Shown one piece after another: positions 45,610-58,118 of a stretch of 64,000 nucleotides of DNA; within the stretch, counting starts at the first letter, position 1, and every line of letters begins with the position of its first letter. Source of the stretch: Apostichopus japonicus (taxonomy: Eukaryota > Echinodermata > Holothuroidea > Aspidochirotida > Stichopodidae). The stretch spans positions 11,477,917-11,541,916 of the forward strand of contig NC_092571.1 in assembly GCF_037975245.1 (NCBI RefSeq), given 5' to 3'. A program made the translations under genes and the position numbers. A model generated the notes under the pieces. It was not told the origin of the DNA. It did no database searches and worked only from the letters and a program-made list of their open reading frames with translations.

Positions 45610-46791
45610 GGTCGGGGGTCGTTTTCAAAGTCGAACAGCACCAACTGTAACAAATAGATTTACATGCATGACTGTAAAGCAAGTCTTATATGAATGCAAG
45701 CAGGCTTCAGGGCATATATATATATAGACAAGATTAGATACATTACTTAGGAGAGGAAGAATTATTTCCAAAGCAAATGATAAAGTTTTTAAAATCAAAA
45801 TTGGTTAAGATAAGTTAATAATTTCACAAATCATATCAGTTCTGCGGTTAGCAATATATAGTTGTAAACCTGTTAATTATAGACTGCAGGACCAACTGTG
45901 GAAAGAGTTTAGATTGATTTCCAAACATAATTTGAAATTCCAACTTCCAACAAATTCCAACCTCCAATTTGAAAATTCCAAGTTTGCCATGTCATCAGCT
46001 ATACATGTCATGAAAGTGTCTAATGTTAGGACGGGCAGTGAAACTTTTGAAATCAAATTAATTACCAGTAAATTACTTCTCATACATATGAAAAACATTT
46101 GGTGGCTTAATGTGATCAAATACCATCTCACTTGAGTAATTCTATAATTAAATGAAAATCTGATGGATTTCCAAAAATACAAAGATAGCTAACATCTTAG
46201 CAACTAGGCCTAATACTGTAACAGTACACATATGAGAAATCATTTTGTGAGCATATGCCAGAACTAGAAATTAAAATAATTGACAAAATCGTTAGCAAGA
46301 GTAAATCCAATGGTCAATACTATCGAATGACACATGTTGGCATGAAAGTTCTTGTTGGTCAACTACCAATACTTCATAAAAAAAGTTATGTGAGCCCAAC
46401 ATAAGTTAGGGGTGGCACTAGTACTAGCACTGTAGAAGTAGCACTTTATCAGTAATTGTGTCATAACTTAGGCCTAATTTCATTTACCTATATCTATGAA
46501 GAAATGAAGAGCAGATGCTTTGCATAAAAATGAAGGACATTTATTGAACAGTATTATCGGTGTATGTTCTTGCCACTGATAGTACTCACAACTTCAGACG
46601 AAAGTGAAAGGCTAATGCAAAGGTCTTCCACATTACACAACCTAACAGCAGGCCAGTGTGCACAGGCACACGTAAGTGTCAACGTGTCACTTTGCCTTTG
46701 GAACGTGTAACGTTAGTAATGTTACACTACTCAACGATGATAATGATATAACTCAATTCATAATCTTTGCATAATAACAAATAATACTTAC

Positions 46792-46960
46792 AAAATTGGA
46801 TACTGTTTCCGGTTAATCCGTCCCAGAAAGTCTTTTACTCTTGACCTTCCCCACTTTGACTGATTTTCTTCAGTTTTCCTCTCGAAAACCTATTTGATGA
46901 TGGCCTGTACTGTATGAGAGCCCGTTGCTCGCACCACGAAAGCTATCGCACAAATGCTGT
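46792..46960 (-). other. HDLBP: Vigilin 5' untranslated first exon (upper edge approximate)
   Basis: On the minus strand a donor, AATTTT/GTAAGT, lies at 46791. The sequence upstream of it is locally CpG- and GC-richer than its surroundings and has no long frame. It pairs with the acceptor at 45645, 35 nt before the ATG. The transcription start is not determinable from sequence, so the upper limit is a guess. Confidence 0.45.
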
Positions 46961-47999
46961 TGGAACCGAGGATTATTATATTAGCAGCAATGCAATGCAG
47001 CAGCTACGTATTGCAGCAACGATTACGTAGTAAAAATTTCTGTGGCACATACGTACGTGTTTAACATCGCGCATGGACATTTACGCCAAACAAGATGCGT
47101 TTATTCATCCGCATATCAAAACATAGCATAGGTACTACTTGAATCCTAAGGTGTAAGTAGATGGGAAAAGATTGTGAGTGAAGGAGGAGGGGTAACCGAG
47201 AGAGTTGGAGGCACTTTCGTTGATTTATTCCTCAATTTACCTCAAAAATGGAGTTAAGGAATGTGAGATAGGGGAAAGGAACAGGAATGGGAGGAAAAAG
47301 GGGTGGGTGGTAATGAGATGAGCAATTTCAATGACGTATACTAGAGAAAGCTCGATGTAAACATATGTAGAAAAGCCTCATGATGTCTACAAATGGGATC
47401 GAGAATGAGTCATATGCTAAGTAGATTACTTTGATCTCTATGTCCGATCGCGGAGTCAAGTCTAAAACTGTCGCTGTGTGTCAGAGAGGACGAGCCTGAT
47501 CGAGCCGCTGCTCTAATATAAAATATAGCTAAGAAGTGATCTCTTATTCGCTTATGATTACAAGGATCGATAAGCAAGTTCATGCGCATGCAAGATATAC
47601 AGCTGTTGACAAGCACGCGGTTGAGAAACTGAAGGCTGAGTTTTCAAGGTTCAGATGAAGAAGGTCAGGGGGTAGGAAGCTTCCAAAAAGTGAGGGGGGC
47701 ACAAGATCAGATTGGCACTTAATTTCTCATTCCACAACCACCACTCGTTATGCTATTGACCGATACACACCGGCCATATCACATAAATATATATGATGTT
47801 TTAGTATGCTATTAATACTATTTATTGAGATTGTTTATTGTTAACCGTGCTACAAAAAGATATGGGATGTCATTTTAAAAATAGCATGTACACACTAAAA
47901 ATAAATAATTAAAATAAAATATTAAAATTAACAAAGGCTTAAGATATCCAAAAGACAGCTCTTTATCAGAAGGGCACATGTTAATTATTTGCCAGTAGC

Positions 48000-48250
48000 T
48001 ACCCCAGCAAACACAAAAACGTTTTCCAAACGTTACTGAATGTTTCGTCTTTTGTTTTGATAACGTTATTTGTGGTGTAATAAATGTGTCACGAAAACGT
48101 TTTCAGGCTTTATTTCAAACATCTTTTGTTAAAACATAAATATAACGTTTTCAATATGTGAGAAAAATATTACATCCCATAAAAACGTTTTGCCGACGTT
48201 TTCATAACACCACATTTAACGTTATAAAAACATATTTTAGAGGCTCTTTT
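48000..48250 (+). repeat. AACGTT-rich dispersed repeat
   Basis: Begins near CCAGCAAACACAAAAACGTT and carries about ten AACGTT or AAACGTTTT words in both orientations. Probably a MITE-like family. Confidence 0.5.
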
Positions 48251-48900
48251 AAAAACGTCATGGCACATTTGCTATTTTGAAAAAAATGGGGGGCACATGC
48301 CCCAGTACTGGGGCATGTGCCCCCCCCCCTCCAACCCACTTGAAAACTATACTCTAGCTGCGATATCGATCCCCTTCTGTCCTATCAAGTGTAGTAATTT
48401 GAAACTTCACAAGTAACAGTGTACACGAGCTTTTGTGCCCTGCTTTACTTGTTTGTGACTCTCAGTTAATTTTTGGTGCTTCGATCTCCAACAATTTAGG
48501 TTGGCTATATCTGCGGGCTTGCCGATATACACGTCATCCTCTGGTACGTATTCTCCCGTGAAAAACATGGCAACAACATGTGTAATTCATGATACCGAAA
48601 ATTATGACGTCATGTTTTCAATTATTCTGTATGAGCATGAGTGGTCAATGGTCAAATTTAGTCAAAATTGGTCTCACGGTAAGAATTGTCTCATATCCCT
48701 AGCTGTTACAGCGCTACCCAGGGGCGCAATTACCAGTTTAGTTCAAGAGATACTCAGCCCCCCCCCCCCACTCCCAACCACCGTGACAGACAGAATATTG
48801 AAAATTAACTCGTGTACGTATAGGCATACAAAACACATCTACTGTATAACATATACGGTATATGTACAGCACAATATCAACAGTTGAAAATTCTTCAACA

Positions 48901-49092
48901 ATGTGTGAAAAATTGCAAAGTGTAAGATCAGATTGCACCCTAGTATATATTACCAACATTTTTCAAATAGGCCCCTTCCCTTAGACCCTCCCTTCACAAT
49001 GTGTGAAAAATTGCAAAGTGTAAGATCAGATTGCACCCTAGTATATATTACCAACATTTTTCAAATAGGCCCCTTCCCTTAGACCCTCCCTC
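48901..49092 (+). repeat. 98-bp tandem duplication
   Basis: ATGTGTGAAAAATTGCAAAG and the following sequence up to AGACCCTCCC occur twice, 98 bp apart and essentially identical, so the duplication is recent or an assembly artefact. Confidence 0.95.
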
Positions 49093-50042
49093 GGGACGAT
49101 ATCATCATATCCAATCTAAGCCACCAACTATATGTATAATAGCCACTCAGGCGCAAACCTCAGGAAGCATTTCAATCATTCTGGCTCACTGCAGAGACAA
49201 CTATAATATGACATTGACTTGCGAATGTATACTTCTCAAGAGGTTCAGCCAATTACAGTATATCAAATTTCTCATCTGGATTGCTACTTTAAACGAGTCT
49301 ATTAATGCATCTTGTAATCTTCGTCCAATGTATTCCCCCACCAATTATGTCATTTGGGGGAAGGGGAAAGCGCGGGCGGGTGAGATATTTCACTGGGGCT
49401 CCCGCCCCTCCATCCCAAGACCCCTCCTCACCCGCCACTGAGTGCACCCATGCAGGTCTCCTTCGACCTTGGACAAGTTCCAACACCCGCGAAACCTCCG
49501 AACCCAAACTTCGATCCCCTCACGACGGCACTTCTGTGTCATAAAGAAACCCCTTCATCCGTCTCCCTCGGCCTCCTTATCTCTCCCACCTGGTCTTCCC
49601 TACCGAATCTCCCCCCCCCCCCACCGATTCCCTCATCCATTCTTCCAGGCCCCGTCCACATTCAATCTTCCCACCCGGGTTTGCGTCACCCGGTCTCTCT
49701 CATCAGAAATCGCCGTCCTTGTCCGACCTTGTCCTTTATTTTCACCACGTAAAGTAAAATGTTATGAACATTGCAAATACGTGGTGTTAATTACACTGCA
49801 TAATAAATACTCGTAGTGTATTCATTTGCTCCAACTGGCTCAAGTTATAATATCGTAGCTAAACTGGTTCACACAGATAACTGCATTTATACAGTACTTA
49901 CTGTATGTGCTGAACTGGAATCCTGATCACTTGATGTTCTTATACGGTTTGGTGATTCGGTAAAACGTTTGTGCTTGAATATTGAAGACGAATAGTTAAC
50001 TCCAACCTTGTAGCAAATGGAAAGTCGTTTATCGATATCAAA

Positions 50043-50335
50043 ATGCTTGTGAATTTTTCTCTGAAGGCAATTTACGCCTTTCAGGTTTTGTCGGCGCTCA
50101 TCACATCTTCTACACCTAGGCCTAGGGCTGCTACACACTGGAAGTTGCAACAGCAGCCCAACGGGCAAGCACTTGTATTGCCTGCTGAAGAAGACTTTGC
50201 TAAGGTCGCCAGTGAAGATCCAGTTTTAAGCATTTTACTTGCAGAGAAATATGGGTTTGGGACAGACGGTACTAGAAATAATGAAAACAAAGATGGAGAG
50301 TGTGTTAAATGCAGTGAGAAGGAAGAATTTGAACT
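50043..50335 (+). CDS. TTC17-like exon 1
   Basis: ATG at 50043; donor AACT/GTAAGT, phase 2. Carries the signal-like start and acidic C-terminal part (GECVKCSEKEEFE). An acceptor-like CCTTTCAG at 50077-50084 leaves open a start in an unseen upstream exon. Confidence 0.75.
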
Positions 50336-52695
50336 GTAAGTTAATAGTGTAATTAAAGTCCGTCAATTTCAAAATGTTTTTTTGCTTAGCAATTGGTCTT
50401 ACTGGCATGGACCTTTAAGAAATGCCATTTTATTAAATTAATCCTTCAAATGGCTCACTGGCACTATACTATTTATAGGTAAACCAAGGTCGGCAGAGAA
50501 TATTGGCAGTGGCTTAGGTTAAACTAAGTTAAAGGTAGAAGTACTGGTACTGGTAGTCTTGGTATCAGACTATCAGTCCCGACTAAAATCTCCCAGGTTC
50601 AACTGAGATTTGATTATGTTTGTACTGTACATTAATTATTGATCCTTGTTTGATTGAGGACTTGCATAAGAATGTTTGATAGAAGCCTGTGATCATCATG
50701 TGGATAGATTTTCAATGGAGCTGCAGTTTACTTCCTTACCTTTGAGATTCACTATTATTTATAAACTAAACTAAATCAGGAATTAATTTATCCATTATCA
50801 CATCACAAAATGCTATGCAAATTGATCCAGTAAGTATTCCAGTCTAAGGATGTGTAGACTAGAGGTGTTTTCTACACAGAACCATGGTATTGTACAAGTG
50901 ACAAAATTCAGGGACTTCAAAACTGCTACACAAAATTTGAAAACTAAATTATTCCTCAAAATTTGTCATCATTTCGTTATTATTATAGCTACCATAATTC
51001 AGTAATTACAATAAGTTCTTTCATGTTTATTCAATCACTTGATTTCAGGAGGGACTTTGATGACGATCCCTTACACTGTAAGGACATCACCAACAAGAGC
51101 CAGTATGACGACCTTCAAGGTATTGTGGACAGACTAAAACATCCATTTATGCCAGAACCGGAGGTTTCCTTAATCTTCAAAAGAAGCGAGTCTGAAGAAG
51201 TCAATCTAGATATATTGGAATATAATCTACGGGATGCAATGCAGATAGTAAGTAAATTGTAATGAAAGTGGCAAATATTTTAGCACAAAACAAGTTAATA
51301 CCGTCCTAGATGATTTGGTTGATAAAGTTTGTCATGATAATGGATATGATCCTCTTTGATGTTGACATTGGTGTTAAAGGACGGTAAAGGACATATCCAA
51401 AAACACTTTGACAGAAACCATACAGATATCTGCCATAAATCTGTTTGTCAAAATTTAATTATCAAAAACACTTTTAAATGGGAAATTTTGCCAGATGGTG
51501 ATTGAACAGTGGATTGGAGGGTAAGCCTTGAAGAAAATGCAGTGGTTACTTTTACACACAACCTACCATTCTTTAAAGCTGCTTCAGTGTGATTTGGGGG
51601 ATAAATTCAAACTTTGATCCCTCCAAGTGACTGCGCAAGAATTTTTAGTGGCTGACCTTTATGCTTCACAGATTTGGTCTAGCTGTCGCCATCTCAGTAT
51701 GCAATCATATTTGTGTAGTATACCTTCAATGCAGTTTAATAATTTATCCAGTATGGCATCACTAAATGGTATACAAAATAGGCAACTTGCTATATAGACA
51801 ATTACACAGATGCAAAGCAGTTTTTGTACACTGGTACTATTTTATAAGAGACAAAGTTCTTAGCCTTCAAGACTGCTATGCAAAATCTGTACTCTAAATT
51901 GTTCTCTGCTGTTATGTATTTGTGAAAATATTACTTAGTGCATGGCATATATACATTGAAGATGGGGAATTCCTATATGTATTTTTTACGCAATAAATGC
52001 ATAAAGAATTTCCAGACAGAGTTAGTAACAAGTACTTCCCAGAGAGATGCTTGATTCACAGATATGCTTCATTTCTGAACTTCGTGATAAATTACAAAGT
52101 AATCCAAAATTTTTAATTTTGTCTATCATCTACTATATTGCTTTTGCAGAGTCCCGACTCGTTGTCAGTTTTAAATCAAGTGGGTAACTTCTGGCGGGTA
52201 AAAGGAAGTACATCTCTAGCGGTTGAGTGCTTCAGGAAGGCCCTCATCATAAACCCGCATCACCCAGACGTTCTTTTAAATCTTGCTCGAGTTCTCTTTA
52301 ACCTCGGCTACAAAGAGGACGCCCTCTTACTCGCAGGACAGTCTCTAGACCACAAGAACTCCGACCAGAACACTTGGTTACAACATTTCACGCTGGGCGA
52401 AATACATCAGTCTCTCTCGAGAAGCGAGGAAGCTGGCCACCACTTCCGACATGTCCTCGATCTAAATCCAAACTTCCAGCCGGCAGAGCGCCACTTGCAT
52501 CAGCTGGGGCTGGGCGACAGTTTCTCGTACAACACGACCCTCTACACACTCGGGATCATCTTGGCATTGTTTTTGATCGTATTTCTGGTCCTGTACCTGG
52601 TCACGGAAGGGCTGTCAAAGAGCGCCAGACCGACCGGGAATGGCTTTTTGGAGAAAAATAAGACGCCGAAAGGAAAGAGAGGGATCAGCTGTTAG
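50043..52695 (+). CDS. TTC17-like TPR protein with C-terminal membrane anchor
   Basis: Three exons (50043-50335, 51049-51247, 52150-52695) join in frame to 345 residues. The N terminus has a moderately hydrophobic signal-like stretch (YAFQVLSALITSS) followed by THWKLQQQP, like the THW...IQQQ start of mature TTC17. Residues about 168-272 form three TPRs: FWRVKGSTSLAVECFRKALI, then VLLNLARVLFNLGYKEDALL, then FTLGEIHQSLSRSEEAGHHF. They follow the pattern of the TTC17 TPR block. Residues about 295-315 (LGIILALFLIVFLVLYLV) form one membrane helix with a Lys/Arg-rich tail. Vertebrate TTC17 exceeds 1100 residues and has no such anchor, so this is a short relative, not a simple ortholog. TTC17 is linked to actin and ciliogenesis; whether this protein shares that is unknown. 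Confidence 0.8.
51049..51247 (+). CDS. TTC17-like exon 2
   Basis: Acceptor CTTGATTTCAG, phase 2 to 0, donor ATA/GTAAGT. Encodes 66 residues including DPLHCKDITNKSQYDDLQGI; no named domain. Confidence 0.78.
52150..52695 (+). CDS. TTC17-like exon 3: TPRs, membrane anchor, stop
   Basis: Acceptor TTGCTTTTGCAG, phase 0, open to TAG at 52693. Codon usage is markedly more GC-rich than its flanks, as expected for a true exon. Contains the TPR block, one N-glycosylation sequon (NTT) just before the membrane helix, and a basic tail. Confidence 0.9.
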   Translation, partial: SPDSLSVLNQVGNFWRVKGSTSLAVECFRKALIINPHHPDVLLNLARVLFNLGYKEDALLLAGQSLDHKNSDQNTWLQHFTLGEIHQSLSRSEEAGHHFRHVLDLNPNFQPAERHLHQLGLGDSFSYNTTLYTLGIILALFLIVFLVLYLVTEGLSKSARPTGNGFLEKNKTPKGKRGISC

Positions 52696-54103
52696 GAATA
52701 AGTATCACATGGTAATTAATAGTAGAAAGGATCAGTTTGTTCATCCCTGAGAATAGTTTTCAAGGAAATTGAATACTTTAGAAACAAAGTTAAGTTTGAT
52801 ATGTTATAAAATATTATGAACAACTAAACTTGGTTGAGGTGACATTTTTGTACCATTTATTTCTGGGGGAAGAGGGAGGGGGGATTCCCCATAGTCAGAC
52901 AATTTACCTTACCTTAACCTTAAATCTCTCTGTGCCAGAAGGCACACAAGACCCGGACATCATTCTTCCACTGGGTTCGGTTTGCAGCTGCGTGGCGTAC
53001 TGAGTTCCATGTGTTCCAGCCTGCGCAGTTCAGACAATTTAACCTAAAACTATTCTTCACTGTAAGCTGTATCAATATCATGCTGCAGACTCTAGATTTG
53101 GCTACTTGAATGTTTGAATTGGTATACAGGTATTTGGAGGTTAAAGTATATTTGCTATCAGATGTGGAAAAAAGTCAGAAAATGGTTGAAGTACAATAAG
53201 TCTGGAATGTAATCCTAGATAACATCATACATGGCTGAGAGTTCATCTTAGCAAGAAAAGCTCATATTTTTGTGGAGTTCATCAGTACTTGTATGCCGAT
53301 AGGGGTCAAAGTTTGAAAACCTTACAAACTATAAGTCTAATAATAACTCTAGATGAAAAACTTGATATGTATGACTACACTGGTGCAAGGTATGGTCAAA
53401 ACATGAATGTGTTGCATCCAGTGTGGTATTAAATGCTCTGATAGAAGATGTCGCAAGGAATCACTAAGAACGTTGGCAATCCTGTTTTATTTACTGTAAA
53501 GCTAAAGAGAGTATATATTTCTTTTGAGTGGGATTATTAGATCTAAACAATAAAACAATGAAATTATACCAGTTTACCATCATATAAAACACTTTCATCT
53601 GATGTGCCTATCACAAGATGCAATTTGTGTTAAAGGAGCATTTCAAACAATTGATATGTGGAACGAAAAGGAAAATCGTTGTGTAGAAAGATAAAACATG
53701 CATCGATATTTTCTGTTCTGTAGGACTATGACATATCCGCACTTAAACTCTGTCAAAGGTCAACCTCTGATAAAATCCTCATAATCGTTTGTTTTCCACG
53801 ACTTTGGAGTAAGTGGCCCGTTATTTGAAATTAAAAAATGAATCGCAACGGACTTGTGCAAGTTGAAACCATTCAGTCCAATTCATATCTCCTTTGCTCC
53901 AGGTAACGGCAGTTTATCTTTTTTCACTGAAATATATGTTCATTAATTCACCCACAAGATATTGCAAAAGTAACAGTACTTATTATTATTATTTTTGTTG
54001 GTAATTTTACTTGCTTATATTGTGCTAATTTTGTGCCAGGGTTTACCATAAGAAGAGAAGCAAAGCAAAGAGCATCGAAGAAATGTTACGAGGCTTTAAT
54101 AAA
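52696..54103 (+). other. Probable 3' UTR of TTC17-like gene
   Basis: AT-rich, no frame. AATAAA at 54098-54103 is a plausible poly(A) signal; an earlier AATAAA occurs near 53550. A short repeat-like GC-richer patch lies at 52930-53030. Confidence 0.4.
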
Positions 54104-57100
54104 CAAAATTAAAAATAGTTTCTGGTGTCCTGTTATTATTCCTTTTCTTGTGGTTTCTCATTGTGTTACATTTTTTTGGCAAAATAAATTTTCCTTTCAG
54201 TAAATTGTCAAATAGTGGAAATTTGTCAAACCTCTTCCTGCTACCTTGTTGGAAAAGAGAATGGTGGGTTTAGGTGGGGGGAGGGTAGGAGGGGATGTTG
54301 AGGGAGGACAGATGATATTTCTTGTGAGGTTGAGGGATGGAGGATGAGGCATTAGTATTTCAGATTAACAAATAAACTACACCAGATGGCAAAAAATGAA
54401 ACGAACATCCAAGTCACATATGAAACAACAATTTACTGCTTCGACCAACATGGTACAGAAACTAGGTGATATTGGGAAATTGATTATTTCATAATTAAAA
54501 TGAATAGGAATGAGAAAGAGTACTAATATCATGTCTTAGCAAGTTTTCACTATTTACATATTTATCTAATGTGTTACCAATCGTCCAATTTCCTTTCTCA
54601 AAACTCACCGCCTCTGTCCGATGGCCCTGACATATCGCTGGCGAGCGATACAGCTGGAGCTCACCTAGACACAAGCCCCTCTGGCAAATAGCATATTCAA
54701 ATCCATTAAGCTTGCTGAGCAAAGCTGTGATATTATATGAACCACCTTAGGAGAAATTGAATAATATGGTACTGTCCATTCAATTCATTCATATTAAATA
54801 CGATATGATTTACCATGTGTAACAGAATCATATCAAAAAATCATTGTTTCATCTTTTTCAAATAATAGCGCATTGATCACTACCTGTTACCCTGAACATT
54901 AAAATAAAACTTTAAAGAGGACAAACAAATGCAGACAACCTTGCCATGTGACAAAAAAAAGAGTGCACTCTACCTCAATGAGAACTGATACCCCTCAGTA
55001 ACAAACTATTTTCCAATTTTTTTTTTTTTTTTTTTTTGTAAGGGGAAGAGGATAATGTTACCACTTTATCTCAACTGCAAATTGAGAACAAGTTTCTAAT
55101 AAAGTTTCTGTTTCTGCTAAAAAAAAAAAAGAAAGAAGTATATTTAAGTAGTACTTTGAACGGAAAAGGTATGAAAGTCTATGGACCACATTTAAGATGT
55201 TTGTTCTCTATAATAAGAACTTAATTTCTACTCTGTGTGCACCATGCTAGATTTGTGTAGCTATCTGTACTGCCAACATATAAACCCACCTAAGTTTTAA
55301 AGTTGTGCAATTATAACTAGTATCTTGTCTCGACATGTCAGGTGTCATTTTTCTCTGCTGTTGAACACCAGCCTGTTCATTAAATATTGACAATAAGTTG
55401 GGACCCAAAATATATCTAGATATTGCTGCTGTGAACCAATATATTTAACATTACAAACATACTCGTTAAATCTATTTCCATGACTTGCAGTCTTCGGGGA
55501 ACTATTCCAATGTTATTGTAGCGAAGCAAGATTTCTTGCCACCATTTAGGGATTTCATTTTTTCCACTTTTGTCCATTCAAAGGATGATGTGAGGCACAA
55601 AATTAAATCTGATATGTAATTGTTGTTGAAGATAGATGTTAAAACACACTGCTAAAGCCCAGGTTGGTTTCCTATACACTTTTAATTAAAAGACCCTTTA
55701 ATGGGTGTGAAGACTCGCGCAAAAAGAAACGTCTAATGGCGGTAATCTGACCTAGTTTCGAATGAGGTGTAACAGAAGTGTTAGACACCACCATCGATCC
55801 CAGAAAATACACACACAGCTTGCTACCGTCGGTAATTAGACACTAGCGTACGGTCAGTACATACAGCTGCGGTCAATACCCACAGTGCACAAACGATACA
55901 GCGATGGACATCTCAGGTCCAGCTAAAGATAACAAGGTATCACGTTTCATTACTGTCTGCATTTTGTAGCGACACCAACAAAACGCCACTTGCAAGCAAC
56001 AGAAAGTAAACTTTTTTAGATGGCCCCACGCAGTTTGGGGCGAGTCTTCAATGCCTTTAAAGATGTTAGGCTCATCAATTAAAGTGACTGGATTATTCAG
56101 TCTAATACACAATTCATTAGGTCAGTCCCTCAGATGCAACACACAAATCCTAAAAAAAACAAAAAGGCTTTTCTATAGCATCAAATGAAATTCTGCCTAA
56201 AGACATCTCTTAATGAAGTGAAGAAATATATCAAGTAAGCCATTACTGAGAAATTATTTGAAATAATTTATAATCAATTGCAAAACGATTTTGCAAAATT
56301 AAACACTGGGTGTTTTTCTTTGCAGCTTTAACCTGCAACTTAAAAAGTGCAAAAAAAACAAAAAAACAGGGGTACGATAAATTGAAACAGATGAGATTCC
56401 TCGGAAAACCTATAGTACTGAGCATCGTATCCAGAGATGATGATGTTGAAGATGAAAACCAGCTAAGCTGAGCAATTTTACTCCAATAACACTAGATAAC
56501 GGCAAAGTTTACACGGGGTACAGTTACCAGGTTATATCTATGTCTTTCACATTACAAACTAATATGTTCTTTTCCTTTATAATTACCTATTGAGTTGAGG
56601 GATGGAATAAACTTTGGAAGGTTTTAATTTATTCTTTTATACTACACTTTTTTTTTTCTCGTTTTTTTCAATAGCAGAATAAAAAATATTTTAGCCACAT
56701 ATTTTACGTCAGGGAAGAATGTACAAATGCCGCGATCAAACCATGAATACACAATCTCACTAGTTGTTCAAAGTGGTCGCTATAAAATGAGTGGAGAATG
56801 AGTTTGAATAGAAATAAACAAACACAATAGCACACTGCAGTTATTTTATCACCTCAACCATTTTTTTCACAGGGTATAATACTCTCAGACTTTATTACCA
56901 AATAAGTTTGAAAAAAAAAACATTTGAATGGGTGTCCTTTTCGTAACAACTTTGCAGTGTCCATTTATGGTAAAACTGGTATATAAATTTCACAGTCTGA
57001 AATATTTTTAAGAAATTGTTACTAGTTTATGTCTTTCTGATTTCAATTTCATGTTTAATATTTTAATTATCTTTACAGCACTCTAAGGCAAAATTTAAGA

Positions 57101-57194
57101 CTAGAGCCATCCATTCTCCAAACTGAAAATACTCTATGAATCAATTGGTGACATTTTTTTTCAGTGAGATAGTACAGTGATGACTTGACTCGAC
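54104..57194. other. AT-rich intergenic region
   Basis: No gene seen. Contains homopolymer runs (55018-55037), the inverted repeat copy at 55688-56075 and otherwise plain AT-rich DNA. Confidence 0.5.
55688..56075 (-). repeat. Dispersed repeat, copy 2
   Basis: Reverse-complement partner of 26155-26527, with indels. Shares the CGATCCCAGAAAATACACAC and TTGGGGCGAGTCTTCAATGC words. Confidence 0.8.
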
Positions 57195-57650
57195 TTACTG
57201 GAGTCACTAAGCTTCAACAGTGTTGTAACAAGTCCTTACTGGAGTCACTCAGCAGTGTTGTAACGAGTCCTTACTGGAGTCACTAAGCTTCAACGGTGTT
57301 GTAACAAGTCCTTACTGGAGTCACTTGCTTCAACAGTGTTGTAACAAGTCCTTACTGGAGTCACTAAGGTTCAACAGTATTGTAACAAGTCCTTACTGGA
57401 GTCACTATGCTTCAAGTGTTGTAACAAGTCCTCACAGGAATCACTAAGCTTCAAACGTGTTGTAACAAGTCCTTACAGGAGTCACTAAGGTTCAACAGTA
57501 TTGTAACAAGTCCTTACTGGAGTCACTAAGCTTCAACAGTGTTGTAACAAGTCCTTACAGGAGTCACTGAGCTTTAACAGTGTTGTAACAAGTCCTTACA
57601 GGAGTCACTAAGCTTCAACAGTGTTGTAACAAGTCACTAAGCTTCAACAG
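57195..57650 (+). repeat. 41-bp minisatellite downstream of NECAP
   Basis: About 11 copies of a 41-bp unit, TAACAAGTCCTTACTGGAGT followed by CACTAAGCTTCAACAGTGTTG. Copies differ by short deletions and T-to-A changes (ACTGGAG/ACAGGAG). It starts about 300 bp beyond the candidate NECAP poly(A) site. Confidence 0.95.
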
Positions 57651-57951
57651 TAAAATGACTTGGACAACTTGCTTAGTTTTTCCCCTTGTAGATAATCAAA
57701 TCAACCTTTGTGATTTTTTACAATTCAAACTCGAAATGAATTGACTTGTTACAATTCTGCTCACAGAGAACACTGGACTAGTTACTAGAGTGCATCTGAT
57801 GGACACATTTCTTGGAAAGGCATATTTAACAATTCTTTTCAAAGCCAATGCTCTGAGTTTAAGTAATTCTGTTAAAATATCAAATTGAGAAATATTGAAG
57901 TAAAATCATAAATAAACAGGACCTATAATCTCTGACGAGACACCGGCCAGG

Positions 57952-57957
57952 TTTATT
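57952..57957 (-). promoter_or_regulatory. Candidate NECAP polyadenylation signal
   Basis: AATAAA on the minus strand about 120 nt after the stop codon. Confidence 0.4.
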
Positions 57958-58075
57958 TCTCTTCAAACTCATTCAGGCCCGCACCGCTAAAAGATTGTAA
58001 GCCCTTTCTTTCTTCTGAAAGTCTACTAGTAGTACTCTTTGCTGCACCCATCACCTCTTTGGTCTTTCCTTCATC

Positions 58076-58118
58076 TCAAAACTGGACCCAATTGTTGGAA
58101 GAATTGTTACTTGATGAT
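58076..58118 (-). CDS. NECAP last exon, WVQF and stop
   Basis: 43-nt coding part: [13 protein letters not shown] then TGA. Acceptor TTCTTCACAG. The terminal WVQF is the known alpha-ear-binding peptide of NECAP. Confidence 0.93.

Larger units (their letters stand above)
46961..50042. other. Divergent intergenic region between vigilin and the TTC17-like gene
   Basis: No gene supported. It holds an AAAACGTTTT-rich repeat (48000-48250), a 98-bp tandem duplication, and poly-C/pyrimidine-rich sequence (49370-49740). The latter gives several overlapping but unconvincing Pro/Ser/Leu frames. Promoters of both genes should lie near its ends. Confidence 0.5.

Noticed and set aside
49031-49816. Overlapping Pro/Ser/Leu-rich frames of 79-136 codons
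   Set aside because: Pyrimidine-rich low-complexity DNA gives open frames by composition. No domains, splice sites or conserved start were evident.
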